DNA of 64,000 nucleotides from JBBPYR01 sp038199755 (GTDB taxonomy: Bacteria; Chloroflexota; Ktedonobacteria; Ktedonobacterales; Ktedonobacteraceae), in the NCBI GenBank assembly GCA_038199755.1, contig JBBPYR010000285.1, forward strand, positions 22,818 to 86,817. The letters run 5' to 3'. Below, in pieces: positions 16,164 through 25,309 of this stretch. The notes under the pieces are model-generated. The model was given only the letters and a program-made list of their open reading frames with translations, searched no databases and was not told the DNA's origin. Each line of letters opens with the position of its first letter. The first letter of the stretch is position 1. The position numbers and the translations under genes are program-made.

Positions 16164-17039
16164 CTAGATCCTTTCGGCTCTCTCAGCGGCGAGAGCTAGC
16201 GCACGTATGGTCAAGACACCTGCCAGGTGACGGCGATAGTCAGCAGAGCCATGTATATCAGAGGGGGGATCATCCAGGGCGGCGATAACAGCAGCGGCGG
16301 CGGCGGTCCATGCCTCTTGTCCTGGATGCTGGCTGCGTAGGAGAGCTTCAGCTGCGTGAGGACGCACGGGAGTGGGGCCGACGCTACATAAGCCCAAACG
16401 CGCATTCGCAATTGTGCCATCTGCGTCGAGAGTGATAACGGCGGCAACACCTGCCAGTGCATAATCGCCCTCACGGCGAGCAAATTCCACAAATGCGCTT
16501 CCTGAACGCGCAGGAAGTGCTGGAAGGCGAATCTCGGTTAGCAGTTCGCCTGGTTCAAGTGCTGTTTGGAAAAAGCCCTGGAAGAAATTACTGGCTGCCA
16601 TCGTGCGCGTACCAGTCGTGTTGCGGCTCACAAACTCAGCATCTAGAGTAAGCATCACCGTGGGAAATTCAGCTGCTGGGTCGGCGTGAGCGATACTACC
16701 ACCAACAGTACTACGGTTACGAATGGCGGGATGTCCAATAGAGTGGGCAGCTTCTAGAAGGAGAGGGAAACGTGCTGCGGCCAGAGGACTACGTTCCAGT
16801 GCGGCATCTCGCGTCATTGCGCCCAATGCCAGACCACCATCTAGCGGTCGTACATAAGCGAGTTCACTGATTTCGTTGATATCGACCAGCACACTAGGGC
16901 GAGCAAGGCGTAGATTCATTAACGTTACTAGGCTCTGACCCCCTGCTAGTACTCGACCTTCAGCACTATGTTCAGCCAATAAGGTTACGGCCTCGTCAAC
17001 ATTTCGTGCTGCAAAATAACGGAAACGTGATGGCTTCAT
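16164..17039 (-). CDS. Molybdenum hydroxylase FAD-binding subunit (CoxM family)
   Basis: The 291-residue flavoprotein has both FAD motifs: AGGQSLVTLMNLRLARP near residue 32 and TVGGSIAHADPAAEFP near residue 110. The start at 17039 (MKPSRFRYF) is preferred over 17078 because AAAGG lies about 10 bases ahead and because family members start this way. It is the first gene of the operon, which continues with the iron-sulfur and large subunits, the cyclase and BKACE. The promoter must lie in 17040-17472, shared with the divergent two-component regulator. Confidence 0.92.
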   Translation of the reverse strand: MKPSRFRYFAARNVDEAVTLLAEHSAEGRVLAGGQSLVTLMNLRLARPSVLVDINEISELAYVRPLDGGLALGAMTRDAALERSPLAAARFPLLLEAAHSIGHPAIRNRSTVGGSIAHADPAAEFPTVMLTLDAEFVSRNTTGTRTMAASNFFQGFFQTALEPGELLTEIRLPALPARSGSAFVEFARREGDYALAGVAAVITLDADGTIANARLGLCSVGPTPVRPHAAEALLRSQHPGQEAWTAAAAAVIAALDDPPSDIHGSADYRRHLAGVLTIRALALAAERAERI

Positions 17040-17472
17040 TAGTAAGATACCTTTCCTTTCGTATTGCTCACTCCTCAACGATTTTGCAGTGTATGCTGCC
17101 GCTGTCTGAGACGACTAGGCAAGGAAGACCTGCAGCTTGATGTAGAATGTATACCATATGAGGAAGTGTTTATACATCCCACAAACGATATGTATCTAGC
17201 ACTAGCCTTTGGGGGAGAAAAGCCTTCCCTCTTTTGGGGGATATATCCGTTTGGGAGTGATATATATATGCAGCCTTGACTTTCATCGGCTCCCTAAGTA
17301 TCATTCATTATACAAATGTGCTTACTCGATACCTTACATACCATTTCATTTTCTGTGAGAGTGCTACCTTTCATCTATCCTGCTCATACATTGATGTATT
17401 AAATGCTAATAGGTACTTATCACTCTAACGTTTATTTCCTAGAGGCAAGAGGCATAATAAAGGAGGTACTAG
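17040..17472. other. Divergent control region between hydroxylase operon and two-component genes
   Basis: The 433-base AT-rich region has no gene. It contains direct repeats TTTGGGGGA at 17208-17216 and 17233-17241 and a shorter TTTGGGA at 17250-17256, which could be operator half-sites. The response regulator has an excellent Shine-Dalgarno, AAAGGAGGT, just before its ATG. No clear -35/-10 pair was found by eye. Confidence 0.4.
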
Positions 17473-18105
17473 ATGGCGATCCGCGTGCTGATCGTCGACG
17501 ATCATAAGGTGGTGCGTCAAGGTCTGCGTTTATTTCTACACGTGGATCCAGAGCTAGAGATAGTAGGTGAGGCCAGAGATGGCGCTGAAGCTGTTGTACT
17601 GGCAAGAGAACTGACCCCCGATGTAGTTCTAATGGATGTGCTTATGCCTGTCCTCGATGGCATTGGAGCAACATCCGTGATTCGTCGTGAACTCCCTGAA
17701 ACTGAGGTGCTGGGTTTGACTAGTATTCTAGAAAACGCAGCGGTGATCGATCTGATGCGCGCAGGTGCTATCGGATATCTCCTCAAAGATCTAGATGGCG
17801 ACGAACTGTGTCGTGCAATACATGCCGCTGCTAATGGGCAGGTACAACTCGCCCCTGAAGCTTCTGCACTCCTTCTACGAGAGCTACGTACACCAGAACT
17901 AGCTGAACCATTAACTGAGCGTGAAACCGATGTACTGCTTCTAATTGGGCAAGGACAATCCAATAAACAAATTGCACACGCGCTCCACGTGCGTGAGGAA
18001 ACTGTCAAGACCCATGTAAGCAAAGTTTTGCATAAATTAGGTGTTCAAAGTCGTACACAGGCTGCGCTTTATTCTATACGTGTTGGATTGGGACGCAATC
18101 CATAA
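17473..18105 (+). CDS. NarL/FixJ-family response regulator
   Basis: This 210-residue protein has a receiver domain (1-120) with acidic pocket D9 and D10, phospho-acceptor D55 in VVLMDVLMP, T83 and K105. A LuxR-type helix-turn-helix follows (about 145-205), including LTERETDVLLLIGQGQSNKQIA and VKTHVSKVLHKLGV. It is encoded just ahead of the histidine kinase at 18149 and divergently from the molybdenum hydroxylase operon, which makes that operon its most likely target. The ribosome-binding site AAAGGAGGT is near perfect. Confidence 0.92.
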   Translation: MAIRVLIVDDHKVVRQGLRLFLHVDPELEIVGEARDGAEAVVLARELTPDVVLMDVLMPVLDGIGATSVIRRELPETEVLGLTSILENAAVIDLMRAGAIGYLLKDLDGDELCRAIHAAANGQVQLAPEASALLLRELRTPELAEPLTERETDVLLLIGQGQSNKQIAHALHVREETVKTHVSKVLHKLGVQSRTQAALYSIRVGLGRNP

Positions 18106-18148
18106 TACGTTCGCTCTGAATGAAAAGTTATCGAGAAAGGGCAAGACT

Positions 18149-19684
18149 ATGGCGAATTCTGATACATTACTGCCTCAGTCTTTGTTTCATTCCAATAATG
18201 CGAAGCTTACAGCGATTCTCACTCTGCTAGATGCCTCATCAAATGGCCTTATTGTGCTTGATACGAAAAGGCGCTTTCTCTCTCTCAATCAGGCAGCCTG
18301 TAATATCTTCAACGCGAGTGCGGAAACACTACTAGGGCAAGACATGCTCACATTGGTGATGGGAAAAGAGCATGAGATTGCATCCTACTTGGTTATGCCT
18401 TCTGGTCACTGGTCGTGTCTTGTCGTGTGCCCAGGTGAGGAAGAGCGTGAGATCGAGTGTACGCATACGACTGAAATTGTTGATGGTCAGCCGTGCATAA
18501 TGATCCTGGTTCGCGATGTTACCGAGACACAAAGGCTCCTCCAAAAGACTGAGGTGTTAACGCAGTTTGCGGCAACTATGACTTATGCTACCTCTCTTGA
18601 AGGAACACTGGATGCTCTATCACGGAGTGTCGTAAAGACGACAGGCCTTATGGCTTGCCTCATTCCACTCATCAGTGGTAATCCACTGCAGTTTCGTGTC
18701 GTAGGCAGCTATGGCTTGCCTGATGGATATGCTGCCTCATTAGGACAACTGGTACAAATGGGAACTCATCCTCCAACGCTACAAGCTTTCAGAGAACGAA
18801 GGACGATTGTCGCTCGTGGCATCCGAGAGCGCAACCTGGCCGATCCTAGTTATGCTCCTGTACATGAACAACTACAACATGTGGCGTGGGATACTGTGGT
18901 ATGTATTCCTCTCATTTACAGAGGTGCGAGTCTAGGCGTTTTTACCGCCTATTATCCACCCGATATGGAGCCTACTAAAGGTGAACTAGTGTTTCTTTCA
19001 ACAATTGCAGATCAAGCCGCTATTGCTGTTAAAAATGCACAACTTCTGTTAGAAGCACAAGACAAAGCCGCTTTAGTGGAGCGACAAAGACTAGCACGTG
19101 AATTGCACGACTCAGTCTCCCAGGCTCTCTATGGGATTGTACTTGGAGTACAATCAGCTCGCACGTTCATAGAAACAGACAAAGAGCATGCGATCAAATC
19201 GATCGATTATGTGCTCTCACTGGCGAAGGCATGTCATACAGAGATGCGTGCTCTCATCTTCGCCTTAAGACCGGAGTCATTAGAGACTGAAGGTTTAGTA
19301 GCAGCGATAACAAAACATGCGGCTGCAGTCTGTGAGCGTTACGAGGTTCCCGTAGAAGTTTCTCTCTGTGAAGAACCAAATATCCCTTTAGCAATAAAAG
19401 AAATCTTGTACCGTATCACCCAAGAGGCTCTACACAATATAGTGAAGCATGCGCATGCACGCCATGTATGTCTTCTGCTGCAACAAAAAAGTGATGGCGT
19501 TGTGCTTGAGATACAGGATGACGGGGTAGGCTTTGACCCAACAAGTAATTTTCATGGTCATCTCGGGCTGCATTCAATGCGCGAGCGTGTAAACCAGGGA
19601 CAAGGCAAGCTAGAGATACATAGTACACTTGGAGGGGGAACTTGTATCCGCGTTTATCTTCCTACTCCTATACAACAGGTATAA
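18149..19684 (+). CDS. PAS-GAF sensor histidine kinase (NarX/DegS-type)
   Basis: The 511-residue cytoplasmic kinase has no membrane segment. A PAS domain spans about residues 18-125, a GAF domain about 145-300, then the HisKA_3 dimerisation domain with phospho-acceptor H320 (RELHDSVSQ) and a HATPase domain with N-box ITQEALHNIVKHA, G1 DDGVGFDP and G2 GLHSMRERV. It should phosphorylate the response regulator encoded 44 bases upstream. The frame stays open back to 18041, inside the regulator gene, but ATG 18149 has GAAAGGG upstream and starts just before the PAS domain. The GAF domain suggests a soluble internal ligand. Confidence 0.9.
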   Translation: MANSDTLLPQSLFHSNNAKLTAILTLLDASSNGLIVLDTKRRFLSLNQAACNIFNASAETLLGQDMLTLVMGKEHEIASYLVMPSGHWSCLVVCPGEEEREIECTHTTEIVDGQPCIMILVRDVTETQRLLQKTEVLTQFAATMTYATSLEGTLDALSRSVVKTTGLMACLIPLISGNPLQFRVVGSYGLPDGYAASLGQLVQMGTHPPTLQAFRERRTIVARGIRERNLADPSYAPVHEQLQHVAWDTVVCIPLIYRGASLGVFTAYYPPDMEPTKGELVFLSTIADQAAIAVKNAQLLLEAQDKAALVERQRLARELHDSVSQALYGIVLGVQSARTFIETDKEHAIKSIDYVLSLAKACHTEMRALIFALRPESLETEGLVAAITKHAAAVCERYEVPVEVSLCEEPNIPLAIKEILYRITQEALHNIVKHAHARHVCLLLQQKSDGVVLEIQDDGVGFDPTSNFHGHLGLHSMRERVNQGQGKLEIHSTLGGGTCIRVYLPTPIQQV

Positions 19685-19840
19685 CATGCGAGTGGGCTCG
19701 AAAGAAGCCATGTGAGCATGTGATGAACGTGAAAGAGGTATGCTAAGGACTCTTAGCGTGTTCTCTTGCCTCCCAAGGAGCAGAAAGCAACTTTCCAGTC
19801 GAACTGGAGATTGCAGGTTTCAGAACCTGGAGAAAATGTG

Positions 19841-21001
19841 GTGAATTTCGCGTATTCGGAACTACAGAACGACATTCGCGCCTCTGTGCGGCAGCTTTGC
19901 TTGCGCTTCGACCTTGATTACTGGCACACTTGCGATGAACAGCGGTCCTACCCAGCAGATTTCGTGCGTGCGATGAGTGAGGCGGGCTGGTTAGGGGTAT
20001 TGATTCCCGAAGAGTATGGCGGTGGGGGCATGGGCATTTTGGAAGCGGCTATCGTACTAGAGGAGATCAATTACTCAGGCGGCTCAAGTGCGGCCTGTCA
20101 TGCACAGATGTACACGATGGGGTCTGTCCTGCGGCATGGCAGTGAAGAACAAAAGCGGCGCTACCTGCCGTCGATTGCGACTGGCGAGTTGCGGCTGCAA
20201 GCGTTCGGCGTCACTGAGCCAGATGCGGGGTCCGATACCACGGCTATCAAAACCTTTGCTCGGCGCACCGACCGAGGGTATCTCATCAATGGACAAAAGG
20301 TGTTCATCTCGCGCTATCAGCATTCCGACTTGATGGTGCTGCTGGCGCGGACAACGCCCCTCGATCAGGTCCAGCACAAGACTGATGGTGTAAGTCTCTT
20401 TCTGGTTGATACACGTATGGCAGGCGACGCGATCAATGCGGTGCCCATCGATACCATGATTAATCATGAGACGAACCAGCTTTTCATCACCGATCTTGAG
20501 GTGCCGCGTGATGCCCTGATTGGCGAGGAAGGGAAGGGTTTTTTCTATCTACTTGACGGGCTGAACGCCGAGCGTATCTTGATCGCCAGCGAGTGTATTG
20601 GAGACGGGCATTGGTTTGTGGAACGGGCGACAAGCTATGCAAAAGAGCGTACCGTCTTCGGTCGTCCAATTGGTAAAAACCAGGGGGTGCAGTTTCCGAT
20701 TGCGAAGGCATATATGAATATTGAGGCTGCGAATCTGGTGCGCCTGAATGCCGCAGGACGTTTCGATGCTAGTCTGCCCTGTGGCGCGGAGGCGAACATG
20801 GCAAAGTATCTGGCCTCGGAAGCCTCGTGGGAAGCAGCAGATGTAGCGATGGCTACGTTAGGTGGCTACGGGTTGACGAGTGAGTATCACGTTGAGCGTA
20901 AGTGGCGCGAAACCCGCCTGTACAGAACTGCTCCCGTCACCAATAATCTCGTCTTGAGCTATGTTGCCGAGCACGTACTCCGACTGCCGAGGTCATACTA
21001 A
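19841..21001 (+). CDS. Acyl-CoA dehydrogenase
   Basis: This 386-residue FAD enzyme matches the acyl-CoA dehydrogenase family throughout: PEEYGGGGMGILEA, FGVTEPDAGSDTTAIKT, GLNAERILIASE and RTVFGRPIGKNQGVQFP. The catalytic base is probably E348 in LTSEYHVERKW. The start is uncertain: GTG 19841 follows GGAG by eight bases and gives normal family length, while a TTG at 19766 opens the same frame without a good ribosome-binding site. It oxidises an acyl-CoA to the enoyl-CoA and may follow on from the CoA ester made by BKACE, although it is on the opposite strand. Confidence 0.9.
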   Translation: MNFAYSELQNDIRASVRQLCLRFDLDYWHTCDEQRSYPADFVRAMSEAGWLGVLIPEEYGGGGMGILEAAIVLEEINYSGGSSAACHAQMYTMGSVLRHGSEEQKRRYLPSIATGELRLQAFGVTEPDAGSDTTAIKTFARRTDRGYLINGQKVFISRYQHSDLMVLLARTTPLDQVQHKTDGVSLFLVDTRMAGDAINAVPIDTMINHETNQLFITDLEVPRDALIGEEGKGFFYLLDGLNAERILIASECIGDGHWFVERATSYAKERTVFGRPIGKNQGVQFPIAKAYMNIEAANLVRLNAAGRFDASLPCGAEANMAKYLASEASWEAADVAMATLGGYGLTSEYHVERKWRETRLYRTAPVTNNLVLSYVAEHVLRLPRSY

Positions 21002-21014
21002 TAATGAGGTCGAA

Positions 21015-22031
21015 CTACAAGACTAATTCAGCCATCACCTGTAGTGCCTCAGGCTGAGTGGTACTGCATATCAGCGTGGTGGCGCGTGAATGCTTCCAGG
21101 GTTCCAGCAGTTCGGCGATACGAGCCTTTGGTCCGCACAGTGCTACCTCGTCTACTAGTGCGTTCGGTACCAATGCTTCCGCTTCTCGTTTACGCCCGCT
21201 GAGATAGAGGTCCTGGATGTTCTGCGCGGCCTCCTCATAACCATAGCGGCGGGCGAGGTCGTTATAAAAGTTTTTGCCGCGTGCTCCCATGCCACCGATA
21301 TAGAGCGCGAGTCCTGGCTTCACCTTGTCACGACATGCCTGAATATCATCGCCGAGCACGACAGAGACGCTCGGTGCTATATCAAAGGGCAGGTCATGCT
21401 GCCTGCGCATAAGACCAGCATCAAGTGCCGTTGCGTAGGCCTCCTCGCGTTGAGGTGAGAAGAAGATGGGCAGCCAGCCGTCGGCAATCTCGCCAGTGAG
21501 TTCGATGTTTTTGGGGCCGATAGCCGCGAGATAGATGGGGATGCGTGGGCGCAACGGGTGCAGGATGAGTTTAAGCGGCTTGCCCAAGCCTGTGCCACCC
21601 TGGATGGGTATCGAATATTCCGTGCCTTGGAAATTCAACGGGGCCTCACGTGCCCAGATGGTCTGGAGAATCTGGACATACTCTCGTGTTCGGACAAGCG
21701 GTTTGCCATACGGTTGACCGTGCCAGCCCTCGACGACCTGGGGACCTGACGCGCCTATGCCCAGTAGTACGCGACCACCACTCAGCAGATCGAGCGTGGC
21801 GGCGGTCATTGCAGTCATGGCAGGTGTGCGTGCTGGCATCTGTAAGATAGCGGTGCCTAGCTTGATCTTTGAGGTGAGCGCACCAACCCAGGTGAGTGGC
21901 GTCACCGCATCTGAGCCATAGGCTTCTGCTGTCCAAACAGAGTCGAAGCCGAGTGCCTCGGCCTTCTGTGCCATCTGCACGCTGTTGGAAGGCCCAGCCC
22001 CCCAGTAGCCGAGATTTATGCCAAGGCGCAT
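21015..22031 (-). CDS. LLM-class F420-dependent oxidoreductase
   Basis: The 338-residue TIM-barrel protein belongs to the luciferase-like monooxygenase family, F420-type branch ([16 protein letters not shown] at the start, [62 protein letters not shown]). These enzymes use F420H2 or reduced flavin. The start at 22031 follows AGAGGAGG; an 11-codon upstream extension has no such site. It converges with the acyl-CoA dehydrogenase gene, with only 13 bases between stops. The substrate is unknown. Confidence 0.88.
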   Translation of the reverse strand: MRLGINLGYWGAGPSNSVQMAQKAEALGFDSVWTAEAYGSDAVTPLTWVGALTSKIKLGTAILQMPARTPAMTAMTAATLDLLSGGRVLLGIGASGPQVVEGWHGQPYGKPLVRTREYVQILQTIWAREAPLNFQGTEYSIPIQGGTGLGKPLKLILHPLRPRIPIYLAAIGPKNIELTGEIADGWLPIFFSPQREEAYATALDAGLMRRQHDLPFDIAPSVSVVLGDDIQACRDKVKPGLALYIGGMGARGKNFYNDLARRYGYEEAAQNIQDLYLSGRKREAEALVPNALVDEVALCGPKARIAELLEPWKHSRATTLICSTTQPEALQVMAELVL

Positions 22032-22168
22032 CTTATCCTCCTCTTTACATATATACGAGCTCATCTAGCACAATAGTGCCTTACCGTATGGCTTTTGTCA
22101 AGTGGCGTGTGGCCAATGGTGCTACGATCCTTGTTGCTGTGTCAGCTTCAGCATAGGAGGAGACCACG

Positions 22169-22366
22169 ATGAATGCTTGTATCATATTTGATCAAGCCAC
22201 GGTCAAGGGCGAAATCTGGGGAAGCTGTGAACTGTGCCAGTACACCGCTCCATTGCCTGCATTGAGCGCGTACAATGTGCTGTTCCCAAAAATAGACCAA
22301 ATTGGAGACTATATAGTGTCATACTATTGCAAGAGGAGTGATATAATCACTGTTACAGATAGGTAA
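22169..22366 (+). CDS. Possible small protein (65 aa), unknown
   Basis: The frame starts eight bases after a strong AGGAGG (22155-22160). The product, beginning MNACIIFDQATVKGEIWGSC, has no recognised domain. The frame covers the -10 of the following gene and ends 14 bases before it, so it could be a short leader gene or chance. The good ribosome-binding site is the main support. Confidence 0.35.
   Translation: MNACIIFDQATVKGEIWGSCELCQYTAPLPALSAYNVLFPKIDQIGDYIVSYYCKRSDIITVTDR
22339..22347 (+). promoter_or_regulatory. Extended -10 promoter of the Gfo/Idh/MocA gene
   Basis: TGATATAAT is an extended -10 (TGnTATAAT). No good -35 is seen at the right distance, which extended -10 promoters can tolerate. 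It lies about 35 bases before the ATG at 22381. Confidence 0.5.
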
Positions 22367-22380
22367 CAAGGAGTAGTATC

Positions 22381-23364
22381 ATGCAAAAAGTTCGCTGGGG
22401 AGTGCTCAGCACTGCCAATATCGGTACTGGACAGGTCATTCCTGCAATGCAGCAGGGGACGTATTGTGAAATTGCGGCCATTGCTTCGCGTTCGCCAGAA
22501 AAAGCCCAGGCTACTGCGGCGCAATTGGGCATCCCGAAAGCATATGGTTCATACGAGGAACTACTAGCGGACCCAGAGATTGATGCCATTTACAATCCAT
22601 TGCCTAATCACCTGCACGTTCCCTGGTCAATCAAGGCACTGCAAGCGGGCAAACATGTACTCTGTGAGAAACCTATTGCCCTGACCTCTGCCGAAGGACA
22701 GACACTGGTCGATGCTGCCAGACAGTATCCACATCTCAAGGTAATGGAAGCCTTCATGTATCGTTTCCATCCACAGTGGCAGCGAGCACGGCAACTGGTT
22801 CTTGCTGGGGAGATCGGAGAACTGCGAACGATACAGTCCTTCTTCTCATACTACTTGGACGATCCCAACAATATTCGCAATAGGGATGATATTGGCGGCG
22901 GAGGAATGCTGGACATTGGATGCTATACAGTCTCGCTGTCACGATTTATCTTTGGGGCCGAACCCAACCACGTCTTCGGCACGGTCGAGTACGATCCCCA
23001 GCTAAAGATCGACCGTCTGGCCTCCGGTATCCTGGACTTCGGGCGTGGCACATCGACGTTCACCTGCGCAACCCTGTTGGTGCCTTATCAGCGGGTCAAC
23101 ATTTTTGGCACCACAGGCCGGGTTGAGATCGAGATACCCTTCAACGCTCCTGCCAACCAGCCTTGCAAAATCTGGTATCAACACGGCGATGAGACTGAGG
23201 AAATCCAAGTAGCAGCCTGCAATCAGTACACCCTCCAGGGCGATGCCTTCTCCCAGTCCGTCCTCAACAACACCGATGTGCCAACCCCGATTGAGGACGC
23301 TGTCGCCAATATGAAAGTTATCGAGGCCGTTTTCCAAAGCGCGAAAATCGGTACATGGGTGTAA
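22381..23364 (+). CDS. Gfo/Idh/MocA-family NAD(P)-dependent oxidoreductase
   Basis: The 327-residue protein has an N-terminal Rossmann fold (VRWGVLSTANIGTGQVIPAM) and the family motif EKPIAL near residue 98 carrying the catalytic lysine. The substrate-binding domain includes VMEAFMYRFHPQW and GGGMLDIGCYTVS. Such enzymes oxidise or reduce sugars, inositols and related compounds. CAAGGAG lies 10 bases before the ATG. It is apparently transcribed alone from the extended -10 just upstream. Confidence 0.92.
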   Translation: MQKVRWGVLSTANIGTGQVIPAMQQGTYCEIAAIASRSPEKAQATAAQLGIPKAYGSYEELLADPEIDAIYNPLPNHLHVPWSIKALQAGKHVLCEKPIALTSAEGQTLVDAARQYPHLKVMEAFMYRFHPQWQRARQLVLAGEIGELRTIQSFFSYYLDDPNNIRNRDDIGGGGMLDIGCYTVSLSRFIFGAEPNHVFGTVEYDPQLKIDRLASGILDFGRGTSTFTCATLLVPYQRVNIFGTTGRVEIEIPFNAPANQPCKIWYQHGDETEEIQVAACNQYTLQGDAFSQSVLNNTDVPTPIEDAVANMKVIEAVFQSAKIGTWV

Positions 23365-23660
23365 AGCCCTATCATGGCCATTGCTCTATATCTGCTCTTG
23401 ATAGAACCGCTGAACTGGCTGAGTACGGAAAGTGCGGAAGAGCCCACGGGCAAATCCGCTCATTGGTCCTACTGTCGTGTTTTTCCCTTGTACTTAACCA
23501 CTAGGTCTGTTATCTTTTACAGTAGGATGTGCAGCAATTCCACGTTTTCAGCACTGTCCCTTTTTTTACTACACCTCAAAGGAGAAGCTCTTGCCCTCCA
23601 TCTCTCTCAGGGAGTCCTCGAGGCAGTGTCAAGGCAAGCAATGAGCAACTTGCGATAGCT
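23365..23660. other. Intergenic region before the LivM-like gene
   Basis: The 296 bases hold no supported gene. TTGTAC (23488-23493) and TATCTT (23511-23516) are spaced 17 bases apart and could be a weak promoter for the permease gene. Overlapping open frames at 23374-23658 lack ribosome-binding sites. Confidence 0.3.
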
Positions 23661-25055
23661 ATGAAGAAGAATGTCAACACACTCTTGGCTCTGGGGGTGT
23701 CAGGGCTTTTTGTTGCGTTTCCGCTGCTTTTCCCCAATCCAGCGGTCACTAGCATTGCCGTCTTTGTCTTGATTTTTGCAGGGGCGGCCATGGGTTATAA
23801 TATTCTGTCCGGTTACACCGGCTACATCTCCTTGGGGCACGCCGCCTTTTTTGGCATCGGCGCGTATTTACTGGCGTTTCTGTGCCAGCTATGGCATATT
23901 CCGGGCGGGATGATCCCCTTTCTCCTGCTTCCAGTGGTTGGTTTCCTCACAGGAGTGTGCTCCCTGCTGCTTGGGTGGATTGCTCTGAAAACCAAACGCT
24001 CCACTTTTCTGGTGATAACCATTGCTATCTTTGGCCTAGCAGCGCAACTGCCCAACTTTTTGACGGGGATTGTTTCAGGCATGCGTGAATTAACGCTGCC
24101 TATACCTCCATGGAGTGAGGATATATACAATTTCCCTTTCTACTATATGGCCCTGCTTCTGCTTCTCAGTGTCTCCATCGCTTCGTGGTGGATACGTCAC
24201 TCGCGCTATGGGCTCAACCTCCTCGCCATACGCGACGATGAGGCTCGCGCCGAAGGACTGGGCTTAAAAGTCGGTCCACTGAAATTGATCGCCTTTATGA
24301 TCTCCGCCAGTTTCGTTGGCATGGCTGGAGCGATGACTGTCTACTTTATTGGCTTTATTGCGCCCACCTCGGCCTTCGACCGCACGCTCAATATCGCTCT
24401 TCCGCTGATGATCTTTTTGGGCGGCGCAGGCACGGTGTGGGGACCGATCATTGGAGCCATCATCATCGTGGCACTTCAGCAATATTTGACCTTGCAATTT
24501 GGTGCCCAGGATTGGGACCTTATCCTCTATGGCGTGTTGTTGCTTGCTATCATTCTGGCCCTGCCCGAAGGCATCTTACCCTCGTTGTCGAGACACTGGA
24601 GTGCCCGTAAAAGCGCGTCGAGTGTTCCCAAGAGCGAAGAAATCTGGAGCAAGGCAAACAGGGGAGAGGCAATGCCTGCTATGAATAGAAGCTTACCGAT
24701 CACTCCTGCTATGAATAGAAGCTTGCCGATCACTCCTGCGTGGGATGTAGCCTCTCCAGACTTACAAGAAGTAATCGCGGATGATGTTATTCAGATACCA
24801 TCGCCGGGGCAACTATCTGTGCTTATTCCTCGCCGCCCTGTTGGGCTTCCTGCCACGAAGGGACTAACCCAGAAGGTGAGAGCGCACCGCCTGGTTTCTT
24901 TGCCAGTGGTAACAGCAGAAAAACCAGTAGCTCTTTCAGGGCCAGTGACGCCGTTTCCTCTGGTTGGTTGGTCCTGCCCTCGCTGCAATGAGCCGTTGCC
25001 AGCTTGGGGGGATATCCATTTCTGTAGCCGATGCGGACTGAAACTTCTAGGCTGA
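23661..25055 (+). CDS. LivM-type branched-chain amino acid ABC permease with C-terminal zinc ribbon
   Basis: Residues about 1-315 are a LivM-family inner-membrane permease with roughly ten helices (LSGYTGYISLGHAAFFGIGAYL, RDDEARAEGLGL, FLGGAGTVWGPIIGA). Unlike LivM, about 140 extra residues follow: a hydrophilic linker with a tandem repeat (PAMNRSLPIT twice, encoded at 24675-24734) and a terminal CxxC-x12-CxxC zinc ribbon (CPRCNEP and CSRCG). No LivH, LivG, LivF or binding-protein gene is nearby, so partners must be elsewhere. The ATG at 23661 has only a weak ribosome-binding site; the frame is open from 23529 but its upstream part does not look like protein. The added ribbon may bind a partner or metal. 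Confidence 0.85.
   Translation: MKKNVNTLLALGVSGLFVAFPLLFPNPAVTSIAVFVLIFAGAAMGYNILSGYTGYISLGHAAFFGIGAYLLAFLCQLWHIPGGMIPFLLLPVVGFLTGVCSLLLGWIALKTKRSTFLVITIAIFGLAAQLPNFLTGIVSGMRELTLPIPPWSEDIYNFPFYYMALLLLLSVSIASWWIRHSRYGLNLLAIRDDEARAEGLGLKVGPLKLIAFMISASFVGMAGAMTVYFIGFIAPTSAFDRTLNIALPLMIFLGGAGTVWGPIIGAIIIVALQQYLTLQFGAQDWDLILYGVLLLAIILALPEGILPSLSRHWSARKSASSVPKSEEIWSKANRGEAMPAMNRSLPITPAMNRSLPITPAWDVASPDLQEVIADDVIQIPSPGQLSVLIPRRPVGLPATKGLTQKVRAHRLVSLPVVTAEKPVALSGPVTPFPLVGWSCPRCNEPLPAWGDIHFCSRCGLKLLG
24675..24734 (+). repeat. 30-bp in-frame tandem duplication
   Basis: Units 24675-24704 and 24705-24734 differ at one base (A to G) and encode a ten-residue repeat in the linker of the LivM-like protein. 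It is a recent duplication judging by the near identity. Confidence 0.9.
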
Positions 25056-25309
25056 CACAATCGATGGGTTTGCGATTGGGAAGTGTTGCCATATGCTATA
25101 TGTCTTGGAGGCTGGCTGCCGTCCCACAGAAGTTCTACTAGTATCCGTACAGGCTGATTTCATCGTCAGCCATCTCTTTTGGTCTTGACTATTACCACAG
25201 AAGGAACGTATCATCCAAGGTGTGATTGTGATAACTAGGAAACACTTGAAATCTGCTCTGGTAAAATAGATATCTTTTCACCAGGGATGGCAGTAGAAAG
25301 CGAAACTGA

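Noticed and set aside
13192..17039. Aerobic CO dehydrogenase operon
   Set aside because: The M-S-L order fits, but the active-site loop FRGAGS lacks the cysteine motif of true CO dehydrogenase, so only a molybdenum hydroxylase is called.
17208..17256. Riboswitch or structured leader
   Set aside because: Only short direct repeats are visible; no conserved riboswitch core or stem order was found.
23374..23658. 94-codon frame before the LivM-like gene
   Set aside because: No ribosome-binding site and no family resemblance; it overlaps the likely promoter of the permease.
24675..24734. CRISPR-like or other repeat array
   Set aside because: It is only two in-frame 30-base units inside a protein linker, without spacers.
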